In this document: positions 1 through 5,328 of the stretch, in pieces
Layout: the number at the start of each line of letters is the position of its first letter
Numbering within the stretch: the first letter of the stretch is position 1
NCBI GenBank assembly: GCA_903932565.1
Contig: CAIZGQ010000688.1
Span: 1 to 5,860 of the forward strand
Length of the DNA: 5,860 nucleotides
Source of the DNA: an uncultured Hyphomicrobiales bacterium
GTDB lineage: Bacteria > Pseudomonadota > Alphaproteobacteria > Rhizobiales > Beijerinckiaceae
Direction of reading: 5' to 3'
The notes under the pieces: model-generated
Database searches by the model: none
What the model saw: only the letters and a program-made list of their open reading frames with translations
Told to the model about the DNA's origin: nothing
Translations under genes and position numbers: made by a program

Positions 1-1244
1 ACATCATGTGTGTCGGCACCCAGCGCAGAGCCTGATGTATCTTCCACAGCAGACGGGTCTGGCTTGTGGTCGGGTTCGGGCTCAGGCGTTTCCGGCCACG
101 AGATTTGCGCCGTCGGGCACTGCAGATGGATGACGCCGTAACCCTGAAACCCGTTGAACTTCTGGTCCCGCGTCAACGCAGGTAATGCGCCGAATGAAAT
201 GGGGAGCGCGGCTTCGGAATCTTCCACTGGCCAAAGCGCTTCAACCCGGCTCCATGTGACCCGGCTGTTCAGCGCCTTCACCAGGGTGCCATGTGGATCA
301 AGCCCGAGACGCGCCGCGAGATCGCAAAAGTTGTGGCCCAGTATGCCGGAGGCTGTCGTCCCGACCGCTGTTTCGAGATGCTCTGTGATCCAGGTCAGAT
401 GGCCTTGTTGATCGGTTTGCCAGAGAAACCGCAAAATACGCGTATCGCCAAACCGGGCTTGAAGATCGGCGCGAACCGCAGCCACGGAACGCGGGGCGAT
501 AACGACCGGGTCAACCTCAACGTCAGCTTCGGTCGTCGCCGATGGCATGGCGGCTTCATGTTCCATCGCGGCAAGCGCAATGGTCTCGTTTCGAAGGGCG
601 CTCGCCTCTGTCGCAACGGCGATGGTTTCGGGTGCCTGTTCCGGTGCAACCTCGGGTGCAGCTTCAACCGACTCAACCGTCCCGACGTGTGGCGCATCTG
701 CCATTGGGGCATCAGACCCGACCTTCGGCAGCTGTGGCAGCGTCAGGGGCGCGAGCACCGGAAAGCGCGAAATCAGCGCCGTGCGGACGTCTGTTGCCGC
801 AAACACGACCAAGGGCACCGGACCGGTGAGGGTGCGGACCATAAAGGTGATCGTCTCAGGTAGTGCGCCGATCAAAAACCGCAGCCGTTCCAGCCGGGGC
901 GGGGCAGGGGGCAGCCGGAAGGGTTGCAGATGGGTCGCCATCTCCATCAAACGCTGGGTTGGCGTTGTCACGCCGTGGCGGAAAATTTCTGTCAGCTCAT
1001 GCAGTGTGGCAACGCCAAACAGGGCGCAGGCTGCGGGATTGGCCCAAACAATCTCGAGAACGTCGCCCGTCGCCACCAGCACCGGCTGGCGGGATGTGGC
1101 ATGGGGTGTCGCCGCTGCGGGGCGAGACATTGGCGTAGGCTCGACAGCTTCAAACGACCCTGCAGACGCAGTAAAGCCAGCCTGAAACAGGGCTGCTTCG
1201 ATTGCCTCGCGAGCGGGGCGCTCTGCGGATGTCATGTCAGTCAT
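1..1244 (-). CDS. PAS-domain sensor (probable histidine kinase), N-terminal part, cut by left edge
   Basis: An open frame of 414 codons runs off the left edge without a stop. The start is the ATG at 1244, because an in-frame TGA (1265-1263) lies seven codons upstream with no other start between; an ATG at codon 4 is the only close alternative. No signal peptide or membrane segment is visible, so this part is cytoplasmic. Residues about 55-155 look like a divergent PAS domain (VWANPAACALFG, then RLERLRFLIG). Residues 175-250 are an Ala/Pro/Glu-rich linker. Residues 255-380 look like a second PAS domain (RFLWQTDQQGHLTWITEHL, GLDPHG, TWSRVEALWPVE, FNGFQGYGV). That second block matches what I know of large cytoplasmic PAS histidine kinases of Hyphomicrobiales, related to the PdhS/DivJ/PleC group. 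A third acidic linker begins at about 385. The HisKA/ATPase domains are inferred, not seen. Confidence 0.75.
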   Translation of the reverse strand, partial: MTDMTSAERPAREAIEAALFQAGFTASAGSFEAVEPTPMSRPAAATPHATSRQPVLVATGDVLEIVWANPAACALFGVATLHELTEIFRHGVTTPTQRLMEMATHLQPFRLPPAPPRLERLRFLIGALPETITFMVRTLTGPVPLVVFAATDVRTALISRFPVLAPLTLPQLPKVGSDAPMADAPHVGTVESVEAAPEVAPEQAPETIAVATEASALRNETIALAAMEHEAAMPSATTEADVEVDPVVIAPRSVAAVRADLQARFGDTRILRFLWQTDQQGHLTWITEHLETAVGTTASGILGHNFCDLAARLGLDPHGTLVKALNSRVTWSRVEALWPVEDSEAALPISFGALPALTRDQKFNGFQGYGVIHLQCPTAQISWPETPEPEPDHKPDPSAVEDTSGSALGADTHD

Positions 1245-1366
1245 GGCAAGCCTGTCTTGGCGTCAAAAGCCGTGAGCCGTCTCAACAAATGGGTTGTCTC
1301 CGGTCACCGCCCGCGTTCCACAGCCTGCAGAGGCCGCAAGTCTAAGCTGGCAACGATTGAGCAACC

Positions 1367-1381
1367 TTAAGGAAAGCTTAA
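1367..1381. promoter_or_regulatory. Perfect CtrA-type box (TTAA-N7-TTAA)
   Basis: TTAAGGAAAGCTTAA is an exact match to the full binding consensus of the alphaproteobacterial cell-cycle regulator CtrA: two TTAA half-sites separated by seven bases. It lies 123 bp upstream of the PAS-kinase start and 238 bp upstream of the first phasin start, in otherwise GC-rich DNA. The match is seen directly; binding and the target gene are inferred. Confidence 0.5.
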
Positions 1382-1492
1382 TGCGCCGAACCCGCGGGGT
1401 CCATCGACACAAGGTCATTCTGGGGCTTTCCCCGGTTATCGTTTGTCATATGGTGAATGACGGTGCGTCAAAGAGGGAGAAACGAGCGGCAT

Positions 1493-1520
1493 TTTGTGCG
1501 GCGCACAAATATGTTGCAAC
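1493..1520. promoter_or_regulatory. Paired palindromes, candidate operator of the phasin operon
   Basis: TTTGTGCGGCGCACAAA (1493-1509) has two perfect 7-bp arms around a 3-bp centre. GTTGCAAC (1513-1520) is a perfect 8-bp palindrome three bases further on. The pair ends 98 bp before the phasin GTG. Phasin genes of alphaproteobacteria are commonly repressed by PhaR, which is known to favour TGC/GCA-rich sites, so PhaR is the obvious candidate. I cannot confirm a motif match. The inner TTGCAA (1514-1519) could also serve as a -35 element. Confidence 0.4.
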
Positions 1521-1607
1521 GCACCATGAAAGACGCTAAGCACAACATCGAAGTTCGTTGGGCTGTTCTGTGCGTTCGGTGCGGGATGGTCCAGCCAATC
1601 ACCAAAT

Positions 1608-1611
1608 GGAG
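1608..1611 (+). promoter_or_regulatory. Ribosome binding site deciding a GTG start for the first phasin
   Basis: GGAG lies seven bases before the GTG at 1619. The frame stays open upstream to about 1457, so this site is what fixes the start. The resulting N-terminus, (M)ANPYEVPTEIRDFAE, matches the usual beginning of Hyphomicrobiales phasins. Confidence 0.7.
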
Positions 1612-1618
1612 AAACGCC

Positions 1619-1978
1619 GTGGCAAATCCTTATGAAGTACCGACCGAAATCCGTGATTTTGCAGAACGCAGCGTGCATCAGGCCCGCAAGGCCTTTGAAG
1701 GTTTCATCGGCGCTGTTCACAAGACAGCCGAGACTGTCGACACCTCTGGCGTGAGCGTTCAGGCCGGCGCAAAGGATGTGGCATCCAAGGCCGTGACCTA
1801 TGCCGAAACCAATGTCAGCGCCGCGTTCGACCTTGCCGAAAAGCTGGTCCGCGCCAAGGATGTGCAGGAAGTGTTCGCGTTGCAGAGCGAGTATCTGAAG
1901 GCGCAGTTTGAATCGCTGCAGTCGCAGACAAAGGAACTCGGCGAAGCCGTCGTCAAGGCATCCAGCGTCAAGAGCTGA
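1619..1978 (+). CDS. Phasin (Phasin_2 family), short form
   Basis: This is a 119-residue phasin, a small amphipathic helical protein that coats polyhydroxyalkanoate granules and controls their number and size. The start is GTG with GGAG seven bases upstream. The N-terminal block NPYEVPTEIRDFAERSVHQA and the helical core NVSAAFDLAEKLVRAKDVQE followed by LQSEYLKAQFE are typical of Phasin_2 (PF09361/TIGR01985-like) proteins. The core is clearly paralogous to the next gene: both share N-SAAFDL, AKD, QSE and Q-x-K positions. It has no signal peptide, membrane segment or cysteine. It ends soon after the conserved helix (KASSVKS) and lacks the extra C-terminal segment seen in its neighbour. The second phasin starts 23 bp downstream, so the two are very likely co-transcribed. 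The short product probably binds the granule surface; oligomerisation with the second phasin is inferred. Confidence 0.92.
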   Translation: MANPYEVPTEIRDFAERSVHQARKAFEGFIGAVHKTAETVDTSGVSVQAGAKDVASKAVTYAETNVSAAFDLAEKLVRAKDVQEVFALQSEYLKAQFESLQSQTKELGEAVVKASSVKS

Positions 1979-2001
1979 ACGATCACATAAGAGGTTAGGT
2001 C

Positions 2002-2784
2002 ATGGCGCCCCGTAAGCCCCCTGTCACACTTGCTGCCCACACGCCTGCTCGCGCTGCCGATAGCGTCGCATCCGCGCCGGTGTCCAAGCCCAAGCCACCG
2101 GTCGCGACTGCCGCGGCGTCCAAAACCTCTGTGTCGAAAGCGGCTGCCCCAAAGGCGGTTCCACCCAAGGCGGTCCCACCCAAGACAACGGCGGCCAAGC
2201 CCGCCGTTGTTAAAGTTGTTGAAGCAAAGCCTGTGGCTGTGGCGCCAGCTGTCGTGGCCACAAAACCGGTCGTCGCAGCAAAGCCCGCTCCGGCACCCAA
2301 GCTTGCCCCAGTTGTGGCTCCGGTTGCCGTTGTTGCGCCGGCCGTGGCCAAGACGGTCGAAGCAGCTATGGCGACAGCTTCATCTGACGCTGCCGATCTC
2401 AACAACATCCTGCGCAACCTTGCGGAGCAGGGTCTGGAACAGACCCGCATGGCCTTCGCCCGTTTGAAAGTCGTCAGCGAAGACGTGCCGGGTTCGCTAG
2501 AAGCGAGCCGCGCTGCAGCCTCCGTCGGCTTGCGCGATCTCAACCGTGCAGCCATTGACGCCCTCAAGGCCAACACGAGCGCGGCCTTCGATCTCGTGAC
2601 GGCGCTGCTGGGTGCCAAGGACATGTCCGAGGCTTTGCAGGTCCAGTCTGAACACGTGCGCAAGCAGGTTGAGGCGGTTCAGGTTCAGGCCAAGGACATC
2701 AGCGCCCTGGCACAAAAGATCGCCGCGGAAAGCGCTGAACCGATCAAGGCCACCATCAGCAAGGGCTTTGGGTCGGTTCACTGA
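2002..2784 (+). CDS. Phasin with N-terminal Lys/Ala/Pro-rich basic arm
   Basis: This 260-residue protein starts at an ATG with GAGG seven bases upstream. Residues 1-119 are low-complexity Ala/Pro/Val/Lys, with 15 lysines and only two acidic residues (D20, E74). Between K41 and K76 a lysine falls exactly every fifth residue. Residues about 130-260 form the phasin domain (LNNILRNLAEQGLEQTRMAF, NTSAAFDLVTALLGAKDMSE, QSEHVRKQVE, ending EPIKATISKGF), paralogous to the preceding gene. Phasin domains bind PHA granules. Histone-H1-like AKP tails, as in Pseudomonas PhaF, bind DNA and tether granules to the nucleoid. Here the basic arm is N-terminal, the reverse of PhaF. DNA binding is inferred from composition only; an alternative is a flexible spacer or a granule-clustering arm. 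There is no signal peptide, so it should be cytosolic. Confidence 0.88.
   Translation: MAPRKPPVTLAAHTPARAADSVASAPVSKPKPPVATAAASKTSVSKAAAPKAVPPKAVPPKTTAAKPAVVKVVEAKPVAVAPAVVATKPVVAAKPAPAPKLAPVVAPVAVVAPAVAKTVEAAMATASSDAADLNNILRNLAEQGLEQTRMAFARLKVVSEDVPGSLEASRAAASVGLRDLNRAAIDALKANTSAAFDLVTALLGAKDMSEALQVQSEHVRKQVEAVQVQAKDISALAQKIAAESAEPIKATISKGFGSVH
2122..2229 (+). repeat. Pentad-lysine repeat region within the second phasin
   Basis: Codons 41 to 76 place a lysine at 41, 46, 51, 56, 61, 66, 71 and 76, a strict five-codon period (K-TSVS-K-AAAP-K-AVPP-K-AVPP-K-TTAA-K-PAVV-K-VVEA-K). At DNA level two 15-bp units (2152-2166 and 2167-2181) differ at a single base, which suggests growth by tandem duplication. 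Beyond this block K88, K94 and K100 follow a six-residue spacing. Confidence 0.8.
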
Positions 2785-2803
2785 CGCCAGGCGTCTTTGC
2801 AGA

Positions 2804-2886
2804 GCATGTCTTGGTAAGGCAGGTCTTGGTGAGGCATGCGTAAGACAATGCTTGGCGTGTAAGACAATGCTTCGCAGGGGTCTTGG
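2804..2886. repeat. Short direct-repeat array downstream of the phasin operon
   Basis: Two 15-bp units (2804-2818 and 2819-2833) of the form GCAKGTCTTGGTRAG sit directly in tandem. They are followed by two copies of GTAAGACAATGCTT (2840-2853 and 2859-2872, period 19 bp). A third, degenerate copy of the first unit is seen in GCAGGGGTCTTGG (2874-2886). The two unit types share GTCTT/AAGAC as reverse complements, so transcripts could fold: GCAT-GTCTT (2804-2812) can pair with AAGAC-A-ATGC (2842-2851). There is no coding potential, and the units are too short and uneven for CRISPR. Confidence 0.65.
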
Positions 2887-2899
2887 AAAAGATCCTGCG
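2873..2899 (+). other. Stem-loop after the phasin operon, possible 3' end structure
   Basis: An 11-bp stem (2873-2884 with 2889-2899, one bulged G at 2879 and one G-U pair) closes a GGAA loop, a GNRA-type tetraloop. A second small GC stem (GCCG/CGGC, 2899-2910) abuts it. No U-tract follows, so this is not a classical intrinsic terminator. It may stabilise the phasin mRNA 3' end or act in factor-dependent termination. Confidence 0.4.
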
Positions 2900-2944
2900 C
2901 CGCGTGCGGCAGCGAGACGTTGGCGCGCGTGTTCGCAGAGTCGC

Positions 2945-2973
2945 TTGCAATTGCCGGTATCTGGTCCTAAAGA
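2945..2973 (+). promoter_or_regulatory. Possible promoter for tRNA-His
   Basis: TTGCAA (2945-2950, within CTTGCAA) and TAAAGA (2968-2973) are separated by 17 bp and end 14 bp before the mature tRNA. The -35 is reasonable for an alphaproteobacterial housekeeping promoter; the -10 is weak. Spacing and position are the main support. Confidence 0.35.
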
Positions 2974-2987
2974 AAGCCGCGTTGCGG

Positions 2988-3064
2988 GCCGCCGTAGCTC
3001 AGTTGGTTAGAGCACTAGATTGTGGATCTAGGGGTCCCCCGTTCGAGCCGGGGCGGTGGTACCA
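2988..3064 (+). tRNA. tRNA-His (anticodon GTG)
   Basis: The full cloverleaf can be folded by hand. The acceptor arm is GCCGCCG (2988-2994) with CGGTGGT (3054-3060), including two G-U pairs, one of them G1-U72. The D stem is GCTC/GAGC. The anticodon stem CTAGA/TCTAG encloses TTGTGGA, with anticodon GTG at 3022-3024. The T stem CCCCG/CGGGG encloses TTCGAGC. The discriminator base is A (3061) and the CCA end is encoded (3062-3064). The base before position 1 is G (2987). Bacterial tRNA-His normally has G-1 opposite C73; A73 is the variant known from many alphaproteobacteria, where the histidyl-tRNA synthetase has changed its recognition. It charges histidine for CAC/CAU codons. Confidence 0.95.
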
Positions 3065-3274
3065 TTATTCTGAAATTTGCTTGTTAAAGCCGCAAAGCCG
3101 TGGACGTGGGTGCGCTCATGCGTGCGCACGACCGCCATTTTGAACCCCTCCCGCGCGAATTGCTTAGGGACATCCCATCTTTTCAGGTAGGGCTTGGCGA
3201 TCCTGTGCCGCTCACGCGTGATGCGGCCCTCTGGCGATTACATGTCGCCTTCGAAATTTCGATAAAGGCATTCA

Positions 3275-3601
3275 ATGACCAATGAGGCCATGGGCACCAA
3301 GCGCGTGTGCGCGACGTGTGCCGCCCGCTTCTTCGATATGGGCCGCGACCCGATCCATTGCCCCAAGTGCGATGCGGTCTTCGTGGTGCCGATCCCGCCG
3401 CCACCACGCCGTCCCCGCTTCGCAAAGCCCGAGCCCTCCGCGCCCTATGCGGCCGCGACGCCCTTGGCCGAAGAGCCAGCCGACGTGTTGCTGGACGATG
3501 GCGATGATTCCGAGCCGCCGCCACCAGAGCCGGATGAAGATGATGACGATCCAGACACTGTCATCCCGGCCATCGATGACGACGATCTCCCGGAACATTG
3601 A
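3275..3601 (+). CDS. FYDLN-acid / TIGR02300-type zinc-ribbon protein
   Basis: This 108-residue protein of unknown function belongs to a family nearly confined to alphaproteobacteria (FYDLN_acid, PF09538). The N-terminal block GTKRVCATCAARFFDMGRDP, followed by HCPKC, matches the family's GTKR-C-x2-C-x2-RFYDLNRDP-x3-CPKC pattern. Cys12, Cys15, Cys29 and Cys32 probably bind one zinc ion. Residues 40-65 are Pro-rich, and residues 66-108 are strongly acidic (Asp/Glu with PPPPEP), as is usual for the family. The start at 3275 is supported by AAGG six bases upstream and by exactly six residues before GTKR, as in relatives; an ATG at 3290 is the alternative. FFDMG replaces the more usual FYDLN. Cytosolic; protein or nucleic-acid partners are unknown. 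An intrinsic terminator follows after about 120 bp. Confidence 0.9.
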   Translation: MTNEAMGTKRVCATCAARFFDMGRDPIHCPKCDAVFVVPIPPPPRRPRFAKPEPSAPYAAATPLAEEPADVLLDDGDDSEPPPPEPDEDDDDPDTVIPAIDDDDLPEH

Positions 3602-3680
3602 AATTTGAGGTCTGGGCGACCACGGTGCTGCCCTCTCCCGACCATATTTTTGCCCGCTGTGGCAGAGAGAAAGATCGCGG

Positions 3681-3720
3681 AGACTGCCCAATTGTCAGCC
3701 CCCCAGCCCATGGGCAGTCT
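3681..3720 (+). other. Perfect 10-bp inverted repeat in the 3' untranslated region
   Basis: AGACTGCCCA (3681-3690) and TGGGCAGTCT (3711-3720) are perfect reverse complements around a 20-base loop that is C-rich near its 3' side. The repeat abuts the terminator hairpin directly. Together they would give an RNA 3' end with two stacked stems and a U-tail, the form expected of a 3'-UTR-derived small RNA or of an mRNA-stabilising structure. Confidence 0.55.
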
Positions 3721-3724
3721 CTGG

Positions 3725-3763
3725 CCCCGGTCGCGGTTTTCCGCACCGGGGTCGCGTTTTTTT
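3725..3763 (+). terminator. Strong intrinsic terminator
   Basis: CCCCGGT-C-GCGG (3725-3736), a TTTT loop (3737-3740), then CCGC-ACCGGGG (3741-3751) gives an 11-bp GC-rich stem with one bulged C. It is followed by TCGCG and seven T (3757-3763). It terminates transcription from the FYDLN-acid gene. On the other strand no T-run follows the stem, so it does not serve the convergent transporter equally well. Confidence 0.85.
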
Positions 3764-3776
3764 AAGGACCGATTTT

Positions 3777-5069
3777 TCAAGGTTGTGACGGTGAGGCCGG
3801 CGTGTCGATCGGCTGTCCATCAAGCGCCTGCTGGGGTGGCACGACGCGCATGACCCACCACAGATTGGCGATGAACATCGCCCCTGTCAGCAAAAACACC
3901 CAGCGAATTCCAAAGAGTGAGGCGACTGAGCCACCCACAAACGGGCCCAGAAAGCTTCCCAGGAACGTCGCGGAGGCTGTCGCACCAAACACCAGACCCC
4001 GTTGTTGTGCGCTGACCATGCCGCCAATGAGTGCATTGGCCGTGGGCAGAATACCGCCAGCAAACAAGCCAAGTGCAAACCGCAGGGCAAGAAACTGCCA
4101 GTAATTGCCCACAGCCGCTTGCGGGATTGTCGCCAGCGCCGCGCCTGCCAGACTGATCAGCAGCACTTTGCGATAGCCAATGGTGTCGGAGCGTTTGCCC
4201 AGGAACGGCGATGCGATCACATCTGCAACGCCCGTGATCGAGAACGCGAGACCTGCCAGCGTGGCGAGGCCGGGCCCAAGGCCGACGAGCTCCTGCACGA
4301 AGGGCGTCACCACCGGCTGCACGGAGCGCACCCCAAATTGCGCCATTAGCAGTACAAAGAAAACCGGCAAAAGCCCGCGCGTCTGAAACAAAACTTTCAA
4401 GCTTTGTGCAACGCTGAGTTTGCCATTGCTGGACGAGGCCCGGGTTTCGTTCTGCACACCAACAAGGGCCAGAAGCCCGGCGCTGGCGGAGATGGCTGCG
4501 GTCACAAAAAACGTGATGCGATGGCTGCCCGACAAGTCCGCCACGCTGCCGCCCAATACCGGCCCAAGCAGCCCGCCCACAAGCTGCCCTGTGCTGAGCC
4601 AGCCGAGCGCGTAGCCAAGCTTGTTGCTGGGCGCGCGTGTTGCCACCAACGCGATGGAGGCGGCGGAAAAGCCGCTGAACGCACCCATCATTGCCCGCAG
4701 TGCGACGAGCTGCCACACGGCTGTCGAGAAGCCCATCAGGGCCATGAAAATGCTGATGGCGACGCTGGAGCGCAGGACCATGAGCTTGCGGCCGTAACGA
4801 TCTGCAACCGAGCCCCAGAGCGGCGAGACGATGGCGGCGATCAGAAAGTTCACCGAGCTCAGCACACCGGACCAGAAGTCGACCTCGGACCCCGGCTGCA
4901 AGCCAAGATCTTGAAGATACAACGGGAGTATGGGGCTCGTGCTGCCCAGTGACAGGCTCATGACGAACTGAACCGCAACCATCAGCCAGAGCGTGCGCTC
5001 CCAGCCGATTTCAGCCGATCCGGAGGGGATGGGCATTGGCGGGCCCTTACTGGTGTTGCCTTGTGTCAT
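3777..5069 (-). CDS. MFS transporter, MdtG-like drug:H+ antiporter type
   Basis: This 430-residue inner-membrane protein has the 12-helix layout of the major facilitator superfamily (MFS_1, PF07690). Motif A is GSVADRYGRK (residues 86-95), with a degenerate second copy GKRSDTIGYRK (291-301). The antiporter-type motif C is GQLVGGLLGPVLGG (161-174), echoed by GSFLGPFVGG (371-380). The order WERTLWLMV, LPLYLQDLG, FWSGVLSS, SPLWG, LMVLRS closely follows E. coli MdtG (408 residues). The family exports hydrophobic drugs against protons; the substrate here cannot be read from sequence. The start is uncertain. The ATG at 5069 is used here, a GTG at 5075 has GGAAA near it, and the ATG at 5036 has AAGGG seven bases upstream and gives an N-terminus the length of MdtG's. 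It is convergent with the FYDLN-acid gene and has no co-transcribed partner. Confidence 0.92.
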   Translation of the reverse strand: MTQGNTSKGPPMPIPSGSAEIGWERTLWLMVAVQFVMSLSLGSTSPILPLYLQDLGLQPGSEVDFWSGVLSSVNFLIAAIVSPLWGSVADRYGRKLMVLRSSVAISIFMALMGFSTAVWQLVALRAMMGAFSGFSAASIALVATRAPSNKLGYALGWLSTGQLVGGLLGPVLGGSVADLSGSHRITFFVTAAISASAGLLALVGVQNETRASSSNGKLSVAQSLKVLFQTRGLLPVFFVLLMAQFGVRSVQPVVTPFVQELVGLGPGLATLAGLAFSITGVADVIASPFLGKRSDTIGYRKVLLISLAGAALATIPQAAVGNYWQFLALRFALGLFAGGILPTANALIGGMVSAQQRGLVFGATASATFLGSFLGPFVGGSVASLFGIRWVFLLTGAMFIANLWWVMRVVPPQQALDGQPIDTPASPSQP

Positions 5070-5204
5070 GCGCACGTGGTTTCCGCAGCCTTGATCGCGT
5101 CTTGGCGTATGATAGAAGGCCTATACGAGCAATGTCTGGACTTTGATCTGTGACGTCGCCGTGAAGACGCTTGCATCTACCACGCCATTTCAATCCCGAG
5201 CCGC

Positions 5205-5244
5205 CGTTCCCAAATATCAGGGAACGCGGAGTTCAACACGTTCC
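5205..5244 (+). promoter_or_regulatory. Overlapping inverted repeats in the 5' region of the 73-codon gene
   Basis: CGTTCCC (5205-5211) pairs perfectly with GGGAACG (5220-5226) across an 8-base loop. The same GGAACG (5221-5226) can instead pair with CGTTCC (5239-5244) across 12 bases, so the two hairpins exclude each other. They lie 85-124 bp before the ATG at 5329. This could be an operator with three half-sites or an RNA switch; neither is proven. The rest of 5070-5328 shows no convincing gene or promoter. Confidence 0.35.
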
Positions 5245-5328
5245 ATCCACGCTCCTCGGATCGTTAGCAGGCGTGACGCGATTCGTCCGCGCCATCGGCT
5301 TCGAGGACTTGCCGTCCGGAGTTATGTC

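Larger units (their letters stand above)
1245..1618. promoter_or_regulatory. Divergent intergenic region, PAS kinase / phasin operon
   Basis: These 374 bp separate two divergently oriented starts and must hold the promoters of both. No convincing coding sequence is present: the frame upstream of the phasin stays open from 1457, but it does not resemble the family. Recognisable elements are a CtrA-type box at 1367-1381, a loose inverted pair GTCAT/ATGAC around 1445-1460, and two closely spaced palindromes at 1493-1520. I could not place a convincing sigma-70 -35/-10 pair for either gene. Confidence 0.6.

Noticed and set aside
154..1370. Several overlapping plus-strand frames of 80-212 codons
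   Set aside because: They are shadows of the minus-strand PAS protein, which gives a coherent domain sequence. The plus-strand products are Arg/Ser/Cys-rich, disordered and mutually overlapping.
1457..1618. 54-codon N-terminal extension of the first phasin
   Set aside because: The extension does not resemble phasins, whereas the GTG at 1619 has a well-placed GGAG and gives the usual family N-terminus.
1995..2663. 222-codon minus-strand frame, Ala/Thr-rich
   Set aside because: It is the antisense image of the Lys/Ala/Pro-rich phasin arm. The low complexity keeps the opposite strand free of stops.
2804..2872. Direct repeats considered as a CRISPR array
   Set aside because: The units are 14-15 bp, only two copies of each type, with no spacer-sized gaps and no cas genes.
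2756..2950. 64-codon minus-strand frame with repeated LTKTC
   Set aside because: The peptide repetition only reflects the DNA repeats, and there is no ribosome binding site or family resemblance.
3724..3763. Terminator hairpin as a bidirectional terminator for the MFS gene
   Set aside because: Read on the minus strand, the stem is followed by CCAGAGAC rather than a T-run.
3605..3853. 82-codon plus-strand frame through the terminator
   Set aside because: It runs through the inverted repeat, the terminator and the T-run and into the antisense of the transporter end; no ribosome binding site.
4404..4952. 182-codon plus-strand frame inside the transporter gene
   Set aside because: It is antisense to a clear MFS protein with motifs A and C; the product is Cys/His/Gln-rich with no recognisable domain.
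5143..5328. Upstream extension (TTG start) of the 73-codon gene
   Set aside because: The extension is Arg/Ser-rich without pattern and contains the inverted repeats, whereas the ATG at 5329 has GGAG at proper distance.
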